NCBI GenBank assembly: GCA_963814645.1
Contig: CAWFDX010000004.1
Coordinates: 1,364,001 to 1,428,000, forward strand
Length of the DNA: 64,000 bases
Direction: 5' to 3'
Source of the DNA: RYN-230 sp963814645
GTDB taxonomy: Bacteria; Actinomycetota; Actinomycetes; Streptosporangiales; Streptosporangiaceae
Shown: piece by piece, positions 51,074 to 57,179 of the stretch
Numbering within the stretch: position 1 is the stretch's first letter
Layout of the letters: each line of letters begins with the position of its first letter
Translations under genes and position numbers: made by a program
The notes under the pieces: model-generated
Seen by the model: only the letters and a program-made list of their open reading frames with translations
Told to the model about the DNA's origin: nothing
Database searches by the model: none

Positions 51074-51107
51074 TCTGCCGGTACTGCTGGTGGGAATACT
51101 CAGTAGC

Positions 51108-51725
51108 GTGAATCCCCGGGACCGGCTGCGGTCGGCAGGCAGGCGGATGACCGACCCGGCGGAGGGCCTTGCCCAGCAGGTCGCGGGCCGGGTCATCGAC
51201 CTGGTGGCCAATGCGCTGGATGTCAATGCGCTGGTGGCGCGCGTCGATCTGAACGCCGTGCTCAGCCAGGTCAACGTGGCCGCGCTGCTGGCCCGGGTGG
51301 ACGTGAACGACCTGCTGGCCCGGGTCGACGTGAACCAGCTGGTCAGCCGGGTGGACGTGGACCAGCTGCTGAGCCAGGTGGACGTGAACCAGCTGGTCAG
51401 CCAGCTGGATGTGGACACGCTGCTGGAGCACGTGGACCTGGACGCCGTGCTGGCCCGGGTGGACGTCAACGCCCTGCTCGATCAGGTGGATGTGAACCAC
51501 GTGCTGCAGCAGGTGGATATGGACGCGCTGGTCGAAGAGACGGATCTGGGCGCAGTCATCGCCCGGTCGTCCGGCGGGGCCATCAGCGAGGCGCTGGACG
51601 CGCTGCGCAGCCAGACCGTCGGGCTGGACCAGTTCGTCGACCGCTGGGTGGCCCGGCTGACCCGCCGCAAGCATCCCTGGCCGGATGCGCCGCCGGCGCT
51701 GCGCACGGCCCAGGTCGAGCCATGA
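51108..51725 (+). CDS. Nonapeptide-repeat protein (13 x DVNxLLxxV)
   Basis: A protein of about 205 residues. After MNPRDRLRSAGRRMTDPAEG and a short helix (QQVAGRVIDLVANAL) come thirteen uninterrupted nine-residue repeats (about residues 38-154) such as DVNALVARV, DVDQLLSQV and DVNALLDQV, then SGGAISEALDALRSQTVGLD and QFVDRWVARLTRRK. The repeats predict a regular amphipathic helical or solenoid structure. The family is common in actinomycetes and adjacent to RDD genes, with no known function. Its stop overlaps the RDD start (ATGA). An alternative start is ATG 51069. Confidence 0.82.
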   Translation: MNPRDRLRSAGRRMTDPAEGLAQQVAGRVIDLVANALDVNALVARVDLNAVLSQVNVAALLARVDVNDLLARVDVNQLVSRVDVDQLLSQVDVNQLVSQLDVDTLLEHVDLDAVLARVDVNALLDQVDVNHVLQQVDMDALVEETDLGAVIARSSGGAISEALDALRSQTVGLDQFVDRWVARLTRRKHPWPDAPPALRTAQVEP

Positions 51726-52408
51726 CGCCCGCGCCGCGCACCGCAGGCTCGGTCAGCGACCAGGGCCACTACGCGGGCTCGGTGTCCCGGTTCCTGGCCT
51801 ACGCCGTCGACCTGGGGGTCAGCACCGCGGTGTTCACCCTGGCCCTGGCGGGCGTCGGGTTCGTGATCGAGGTGGTCACCAGTCACCGGGTGACCTGGAC
51901 CCGGTCCGACCCCCTGGTCGCCACGCTGTTCGTGATCTGGCAGTTCTTCTACTTCGGCTACTCCTGGGCGGTGGCCAGCCGGAGCTTCGGCATGTACGTG
52001 CTCGGCCTGCGTGTGGTCCGGGCCGACGGTACCGAGATCACCCCGCGCCAGGGCGTGCTGCGCGCGCTGGTGTTCCCGCTCAGCTTCCTGCTACTGGGCC
52101 TGGGCTTCATTGGCATCCTGCTACAGCACGAGCGCCGCGCCCTGCACGACCTCATCGCCGGCACCACCGTGGTTTACGCCTGGGACGCCCGGGCGGCCCG
52201 GCTGCGCTTCCTGGCCCGCGAGGCCGAGATCGGGGCCCATGTACCGGGCCGCCCGGCCCCGGCGAGCGGTCCCGGACCCGGCATTGCCGGCGGCTCAGCG
52301 GCTGAGCTGCCCAGCGAAGCGCCTGGCGGGGCGGCGCTCGACGGCCGGGCGCAGCCGGCCGGGGACGCCCCGCTCTCCGGCCGCGGCCCGGAACAGCCCA
52401 CCCGGTAA
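51722..52408 (+). CDS. RDD family membrane protein
   Basis: A 228-residue protein with the RDD domain: YAGSVSRFLAYAVDLGVSTA (the first R and D), two further helices (FVIWQFFYFGYSWAVASRSF), GMYVLGLRVVRADG, and LLQHERRALHDLIAGTTVVY at the end of the domain. The C-terminal about 60 residues are Pro/Ala/Gly-rich and probably cytosolic and disordered. It is translationally coupled (ATGA) to the nonapeptide-repeat protein, implying a physical partnership. Confidence 0.92.
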   Translation: MTPAPRTAGSVSDQGHYAGSVSRFLAYAVDLGVSTAVFTLALAGVGFVIEVVTSHRVTWTRSDPLVATLFVIWQFFYFGYSWAVASRSFGMYVLGLRVVRADGTEITPRQGVLRALVFPLSFLLLGLGFIGILLQHERRALHDLIAGTTVVYAWDARAARLRFLAREAEIGAHVPGRPAPASGPGPGIAGGSAAELPSEAPGGAALDGRAQPAGDAPLSGRGPEQPTR

Positions 52409-52448
52409 CGCCCCGGCCACGGCCCGGCCATCCGGTAGGGCCCCGGCC
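52402..52448. repeat. Degenerate duplication around the RDD stop codon
   Basis: CCGGTAACGCCCCGGCC (52402-52418, containing the TAA stop) recurs as CCGGTAGGGCCCCGGCC (52432-52448), 15 of 17 identical, with a 30-bp period. It may be an older example of the stop-spanning duplications, but GC-rich chance similarity is possible. Confidence 0.4.
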
Positions 52449-52535
52449 TGCCTCCTCTTTCCGTGGTCACCATTACCCACGAATTAATATTCCGTGGCAT
52501 GATGCGCTGCACACGTAATAGCGCGGAGGTGTGGG

Positions 52536-53243
52536 ATGGCCGATGGGCCAGGGCCGGCGGCCTGCGCCGCCTGCGGGCGTCCGTTGCCGCCGCAGCGGGA
52601 AAAGGGTCGGCGGCGCCGGTACTGTGACGCGCGATGCCGGGATGCGGCCCGCCGGGAGCGGGCCAGGTCGGCCCGCTCCAGCCCGGCCGCTGTGAAGGCC
52701 TCCTTGACAGCCCACGGCCGTCATGAATATCTTGACGCCGTAGCCGCCGCCCGGGAACTAGCGGCGGCCAGCGACGCGGCACTGCAGCAGGCCGTGGACC
52801 GGGCCCGGGACGCGGGGCACAGCTGGCGGGAGGTGGGCGATGTGCTCGGCACCAGCAGGCAGGCCGCGTTCCAGCGGTTCGGCCGCCCGGTCGACCCACG
52901 CACCGGGCTGGCCATGACCCGCACCCTGCCGCCGGACGCCGCCGACCGGGCCGTGGCCATCTTCGCCTGGCACGACGAGGGGCGCTGGGCAGAAATAATC
53001 GGCGAACTGGACGACACCATGCGCGGCTTGCACAGCCCGCAGTTGCTGGCCCGCGGCTGGGCCACCATGGCCAGCCTGTACGGGCGCCTGGAGCGGATCG
53101 GCGCGCCGTACCCGCGCCCGGGCAGCGAGGATGCGGTGGTCATCGTCCCGCTGTTCTTCGAGGCCGGCGAGGCGCGAGGCATGGTCCGCTTCGGCGCCGA
53201 CGGCAGGATTGCCGGCATGGCCATCAGGCCAGCCGTTCCGTGA
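52536..53243 (+). CDS. Zinc finger/HTH protein with C-terminal DUF3887 domain
   Basis: A 235-residue protein with three modules. A small zinc finger has C10, C13, C30 and C34 (CAACGRPLPP ... RRYCDARCRDAARR). A sigma-like HTH spans about residues 93-116 (AGHSWREVGDVLGTSRQAAF then QRFG). A C-terminal NTF2-like DUF3887 domain (RAVAIFAWHDEGRWAEIIGE then LDDTMRGLHSPQLLARGWAT) ends MVRFGADGRIAGMAIRP. It is probably a cytoplasmic DNA-binding protein. The GTGA overlap and spacing suggest cotranscription with the next two genes. Confidence 0.85.
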   Translation: MADGPGPAACAACGRPLPPQREKGRRRRYCDARCRDAARRERARSARSSPAAVKASLTAHGRHEYLDAVAAARELAAASDAALQQAVDRARDAGHSWREVGDVLGTSRQAAFQRFGRPVDPRTGLAMTRTLPPDAADRAVAIFAWHDEGRWAEIIGELDDTMRGLHSPQLLARGWATMASLYGRLERIGAPYPRPGSEDAVVIVPLFFEAGEARGMVRFGADGRIAGMAIRPAVP

Positions 53244-53257
53244 CCCGGGAGAGCGAG

Positions 53258-53491
53258 ATGGACGACAACGACAGCGGCTGGCCGCCGGACCGGCGTCCCT
53301 GGTTCGGGCCGAAGCGGTTCGGCATCGGCTTCGGCCCGCAGACCTGGCAGGGCGTCCTGGTCAGCGTCGTGCTGGTGCTGCTGGTGGCGGGCACGGCCGC
53401 GGCCACCGGCGGGCACTCGCCGCTGCTGGTGGTGCCCATCGTGGTGGCCGTCCTGGTGCCGCTGATCATCATGCGGATCCAGCGCCGCTGA
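53258..53491 (+). CDS. Small membrane protein, 77 residues
   Basis: MDDNDSGWPPDRRPWFGPKR, then two hydrophobic helices (GVLVSVVLVLLVAGTAAATG and LLVVPIVVAVLVPLIIMRIQ) and a basic end. The ATG at 53258 has GGGAGAGCGAG before it; a GTG at 53240 overlapping the previous stop is possible. Its stop overlaps the next ATG (TGATG). The function is unknown. Confidence 0.72.
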   Translation: MDDNDSGWPPDRRPWFGPKRFGIGFGPQTWQGVLVSVVLVLLVAGTAAATGGHSPLLVVPIVVAVLVPLIIMRIQRR

Positions 53492-54633
53492 TGGCGGAGC
53501 TGCACGGGACGTGCGACAAGCGGTTCGCGGCGGTGCGCAGCCTGCTGCATGACAACCTCGACTCGGGTGCGGAACTCGGCGCCTCGCTGGTGGTGGACAT
53601 CGACGGCGAGCTGGCCGTGGATCTGTGCGGCGGATTCCGCGACGAGGCCCGCACCGTCCCCTGGACGCCGGACACCATCACCAACGTCTGGTCCTCGACC
53701 AAGACCGTGACCAGCCTGGCCGCGCTGATGCTGGTGGACCAGGGTGAGCTGGATCCCGCGGTGCCGGTGGCGAGGTACTGGCCGGAGTTCGCGGCCAACG
53801 GCAAGCAGGACGTCACGGTCCGCCACCTCATGTCGCACTCGTCGGGCGTGTCCGGGCTGGCGCACCCGGCGGTGCTGGCCGACCTGTACGACTGGGACCA
53901 GGCCACGGCCCGGCTGGCCGGGCAGCCGCCGTGGTGGCCGCCCGGCACCGCGTCCGGCTACCACGCGCTCAACTATGGGCACCTGATCGGCGAGGTGGTC
54001 CGGCGGATCACCGGCCAGCCGCTCAAGCAGTTCGTCGCGGCGGAGATCGCCGGCCCGCTGGGCGCCGACTTCCAGATCGGCGCGGCGGAGCAGGACTGGC
54101 CGCGGATCGCGGACGTGGTGCCACCACCACCGCAGCCGTTCGACCTGGCTGCGCTCGACCCGGCCAGCCCGGCGTACAAGACCATCACCGGGCCGGTGGC
54201 CGACCCGGCAGCGGCCAACACCCCGGACTGGCGGCGGGCGGACATCGGCGCCGCGAATGGGCACGGGAACGCGCGCTCAGTGGCCCGGATCATGTCGGTG
54301 CTGGCCCGCGGCGGCGAGGTAGACGGGGTGCGGCTGCTCAGGCCGGCCACCATCGACCTGGTGTTCCGGGAACAGATCAACGGCACTGACCTGGTACTGG
54401 GCGTTCCATTGCGGTTTGGCCTGGGGTACGGGCTGCCGCGGCCGGAAGTGCTGCGCTGGGCCGTTGACGAGAAGGTGTGCTTCTGGGGCGGCTGGGGCGG
54501 CTCCGTGATCATCATGGACGCCAGCCGGCGGATGACCATCTCGTACATGATGAACAAGATGGGTTCGGGCGTCGTCGGCTCGGCCCGGAGCAGTGCCTAC
54601 GGCCGGGCCATCTACCGCGCGATCCGCGGGTAG
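53491..54633 (+). CDS. Beta-lactamase-fold serine hydrolase (EstB-like)
   Basis: A 380-residue class C beta-lactamase/esterase family protein. The nucleophile motif SxxK is S68-S-T-K71 in NVWSSTKTVTSLAALML. The tyrosine region is GYHALNYGHLIGEVVRRITG (Y157). A C-terminal WGGWGGSVIIMD provides the KTG-equivalent strand. There is no signal peptide, consistent with the cytoplasmic esterase branch. It starts within the stop of the small membrane protein gene, so the two are translationally coupled. Confidence 0.9.
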   Translation: MAELHGTCDKRFAAVRSLLHDNLDSGAELGASLVVDIDGELAVDLCGGFRDEARTVPWTPDTITNVWSSTKTVTSLAALMLVDQGELDPAVPVARYWPEFAANGKQDVTVRHLMSHSSGVSGLAHPAVLADLYDWDQATARLAGQPPWWPPGTASGYHALNYGHLIGEVVRRITGQPLKQFVAAEIAGPLGADFQIGAAEQDWPRIADVVPPPPQPFDLAALDPASPAYKTITGPVADPAAANTPDWRRADIGAANGHGNARSVARIMSVLARGGEVDGVRLLRPATIDLVFREQINGTDLVLGVPLRFGLGYGLPRPEVLRWAVDEKVCFWGGWGGSVIIMDASRRMTISYMMNKMGSGVVGSARSSAYGRAIYRAIRG

Positions 54634-54665
54634 CCGCGCCGCGGCTTACCGCTAGCAGGCATACC

Positions 54666-54683
54666 GGGGGTGACGCCACCCCC
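54666..54683 (+). terminator. Hairpin after the serine hydrolase gene
   Basis: GGGGGTG (54666-54672) and CACCCCC (54677-54683) around ACGC, 33 bp after the stop. A compact GC-rich stem without a T-run. The following about 260 bp before the next feature shows no gene. Confidence 0.5.
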
Positions 54684-54941
54684 CACTGGGGTTGGCCGCT
54701 GCCGGTGCAGACGCCGGCCGGTCCGGCCGCGACGATGGGTGCACGGCGCGGCCCACCGAGCGCGGCTCAGGCCAGGCTGGCGGATGCTCACGCCGGCCGG
54801 GCCCGGCCTCCAGCCAGCGGGGCCGGCAGTGCAGGGACCTTCTTCCCCCACTTAGGTCCTCCCCCGAGCTGCGCTGCCGGTCCCGCTCACCAGCACCTGG
54901 TTCCGGCTGGGCCGCCCCATTCGTTACCGGTCAGGACGTTC

Positions 54942-55223
54942 ATGACACAGCAGGTCACCGTAGCCCCGTCCCGCCGGTCGCCGGCCCGCTGGCCGGCTGG
55001 CCGGCCAGCCGCGCTGCCGCTGCCGGCGCTGGCGTCCTCGGCGGCGGCGTCCCGGCGGCATGTCCGGCGGCTGCTGCACGGCTGGCAGCTGGCCGGGTGC
55101 CTGGACACCGCGCTGCTGCTGGCCTCGGAACTCGTTGCCAACGCGGTGACCGCCACCCGGGTCATGTCCCAGGCCGGCTGGTGTGGTGCGGGATCGCCTT
55201 GCCGCCCGGGCCGATTGTGTTAG
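54942..55223 (+). pseudogene. Truncated RsbW-like ATPase remnant
   Basis: MTQQVTVAPSRRSPARWPAG and SSAAASRRHVRRLLHGWQLA, then DTALLLASELVANAVTATRV, match the first third of an RsbW-like HATPase (compare the intact copy at 42623: LLVSELVTNAVLHA). After the N-box the frame runs into unrelated residues and stops at 93 codons. Residues resembling the next strand (LVWCGIALPPG) lie in another frame just downstream. The ATP-lid motifs are missing, so this is probably a decayed gene. Confidence 0.6.
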
Positions 55224-55250
55224 CCGGGCTTTCCCGCCATCGTGGCTGCC

Positions 55251-55931
55251 ATGACCGTGACACTCATCACCGGCGGCAACAAAGGACTCGGCTTTGAGAC
55301 CGCCCGGCAGCTCATCTCGGCCGGGCACCAGGTGTGGATCGGGGCCCGTGATCCGGATCGCGGCCAGCGGGCGGCTGGCCAGCTGGGCGCGCGCTTCGTG
55401 CCACTCGACGTCACCGACGATGCCTCGGTGGCGGCCGCGGCGGATGGCGTCGGGGAACTCGACGTGCTGGTCAACAACGCGGGCATCGCGGGGGAGCGGA
55501 CGGATGCCGCGGACACCACCGCCGGGCACATGCGGCGGGTCTATGAGACGAACGTGTTCGGGCCGGTGCGCGTGCTGCACGCCTTCCTGCCGCTGCTGCA
55601 GAAGTCCGGCCAGCCCGTGGTGGTGAACGTGTCCAGCGGCCTGGGGTCGATCGCGGCCGCGGCCGCACCGGGCAGCCCGGTGGCCGCGTTCGCCATGGTG
55701 TACTCCTCATCCAAGGCCGCGCTCGACATGCTGACCGTCAAGTACGCGGCCGCGTTCCCGGCCATGCGCATCAACGCCGTCGATCCCGGGTTCACCGCTA
55801 CCGACCTCAACCAGCGTCGCGGTACGCAGTCCGTGGCCGAGGGAGCCCGGGTCATTGTGCAGTACGCCATGATCGGGGCGGACGGGCCGTCCGGCGGCTT
55901 CTTCAGCAGCTCAGGCCCCGTGGTTTGGTGA
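55251..55931 (+). CDS. Short-chain dehydrogenase/reductase
   Basis: A 226-residue classical SDR. The cofactor site is TLITGGNKGLGFETARQL (TGxxxGxG) and the NNAG motif is DVLVNNAGIAG. The catalytic Ser is in VNVSSGLGSIAA and the YxxxK is YSSSKAAL. The ATG at 55251 gives the standard N-terminus. It reduces or oxidises a carbonyl/alcohol with NAD(P)H; the closest type is carbonyl reductase-like. Its stop lies in a 14-bp tandem duplication. Confidence 0.92.
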   Translation: MTVTLITGGNKGLGFETARQLISAGHQVWIGARDPDRGQRAAGQLGARFVPLDVTDDASVAAAADGVGELDVLVNNAGIAGERTDAADTTAGHMRRVYETNVFGPVRVLHAFLPLLQKSGQPVVVNVSSGLGSIAAAAAPGSPVAAFAMVYSSSKAALDMLTVKYAAAFPAMRINAVDPGFTATDLNQRRGTQSVAEGARVIVQYAMIGADGPSGGFFSSSGPVVW

Positions 55932-55947
55932 CAGTGGTTTGGTGACA
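55920..55947. repeat. 14-bp tandem duplication spanning the SDR stop codon
   Basis: GTGGTTTGGTGACA at 55920-55933 is repeated exactly at 55934-55947. The TGA at 55929-55931 ends the SDR gene (Val-Val-Trp-stop); the copy downstream recreates the same codons and stop in another frame. Confidence 0.93.
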
Positions 55948-55972
55948 GTGCCCTGGCCTGGAGATATTGCAG

Positions 55973-57061
55973 CTAGCCGCGATGCTGGCCGGTCCGGCCG
56001 CATGCCAGCCTGACTGCATGGCCGTTCGCTGCCTGCTGGTCGACGACAACCCCGGCTTCCTCCAGATCGCGCGCAAGACGCTGGAGAGCGGGGGCTTCGT
56101 CGTGGTCGCGGTGGCCACCGGCTCGGCCGATGCGGTGCGCTATGCCCGGCAGGACCACCCCGAGGTCGCCCTGGTTGACGTGGAACTCGGCGCGGAGAGC
56201 GGGTTCGACCTGGCCCGCCGGCTGGCGGGGGACGACCCGGCCCAGCCCATCCAGATCATCATGATCTCGACACACGCCGAAGAGGACCTGGCCGACCTGC
56301 TCGCGGCCAGCCCGGCTATCGCGTTCCTGCCCAAGTGGGAGCTGTCCGCGGCGGCCGTGCACGGGCTGCTCCGCCGCGGTCCGCAGCACCAGCCGGGCTG
56401 ATAACCGCGCCTCCAGGAAGGCGAGAACGGCCAGCACCCGGCGGTGATCATCCCCGGTGTCCGGGAGACGCAGCTTCATCAGGATGCTGCGCACATGCTT
56501 CTCTACTGTCCCCTCGGTCACCCACAGGCAGCGCGCGATCCCGGCGTTGGACCGGCCCTCCGCCATCAGCGCGAGGACCTCGCGCTCGCGGGTGCTGAGC
56601 GCGGCGAGCGGATCGTCCATCCGGCTGGCCTGGACGAGTTCGTGCACCAGCGCCGGATCCACTACGGAGGCGCCGCGGACCAGGCGGCGCAGCGTCTCCA
56701 GGAACTCGTCCACATCGGTGACCCGGTCCTTGAGCAGGTAGCCGCTGCGCTGCCCACTGCCCAGCAGGTCCATCGCATGCTCCACCTCGACGTGGGCGGA
56801 CAGTACCAGCACGGCGATTTCGGGGAACTCGGCCCGGATGACCCGGGCCGCGTCCAGGCCCTCGGTCGAGTGGTCGGGGGGCATCCGGATGTCCACGATG
56901 ACCAGGTCGGGACGCTGCTCCCGGACCGCCACGATGAGCTGGGCGGCGTCGCCGGCCTGGGCCACTACGTCGAAGCCGGAGCGATCGAGCAGGCTGGCCA
57001 GGCCCTCGCGGAGCAGGACATCATCGTCCGCGAGCGCTACCCGGGTACGGCTGCCACTCAC
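55973..57061 (-). CDS. NarL-type response regulator with a read-through antisense extension
   Basis: The first about 215 residues are a normal NarL/FixJ regulator: a receiver with D12-D14 acidic pocket (VALADDDVLLREGL), phospho-acceptor D57 (VIVDIRMPP), T/K region LLKDRVTDV, and LuxR HTH LSTREREVLALMAEGRSNAG then IARCLWVTEGTVEKHVRSIL. Relatives stop just after VLAFLE. Here no stop follows, and the frame continues for about 145 residues antisense to the whole single-domain response regulator gene before ending at 55973. The extension is Gly/Arg/Asp-rich and not domain-like. The start is GTG. The partner kinase is divergent, 118 bp away. Confidence 0.82.
   Translation of the reverse strand: MSGSRTRVALADDDVLLREGLASLLDRSGFDVVAQAGDAAQLIVAVREQRPDLVIVDIRMPPDHSTEGLDAARVIRAEFPEIAVLVLSAHVEVEHAMDLLGSGQRSGYLLKDRVTDVDEFLETLRRLVRGASVVDPALVHELVQASRMDDPLAALSTREREVLALMAEGRSNAGIARCLWVTEGTVEKHVRSILMKLRLPDTGDDHRRVLAVLAFLEARLSARLVLRTAAEQPVHGRRGQLPLGQERDSRAGREQVGQVLFGVCRDHDDLDGLGRVVPRQPAGQVEPALRAEFHVNQGDLGVVLPGIAHRIGRAGGHRDHDEAPALQRLARDLEEAGVVVDQQAANGHAVRLACGRTGQHRG
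56018..56401 (+). CDS. Single-domain response regulator
   Basis: A 127-residue CheY-like receiver without output domain. MAVRCLLVDDNPGFLQIARK supplies the acidic pair, D54 in VALVDVELGAESGFDLA is the phospho-acceptor, and the conserved S/T and K are in IIMISTHAEED and AFLPKWELSA. It converges with the NarL-type regulator and is fully overlapped by that gene's read-through tail. It probably receives phosphate from a nearby kinase. Confidence 0.88.
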   Translation: MAVRCLLVDDNPGFLQIARKTLESGGFVVVAVATGSADAVRYARQDHPEVALVDVELGAESGFDLARRLAGDDPAQPIQIIMISTHAEEDLADLLAASPAIAFLPKWELSAAAVHGLLRRGPQHQPG

Positions 57062-57179
57062 TCAGCTCATTATCGGCCAGTTCCGGGCGCGCGGGCCATC
57101 GTGGCCCGCCGCTGTCCGGCCTGACACGTCGGTGACCTGCGTGATATGCAGTCAAGGGGCGTTATCCGGGGGGTGCGGC

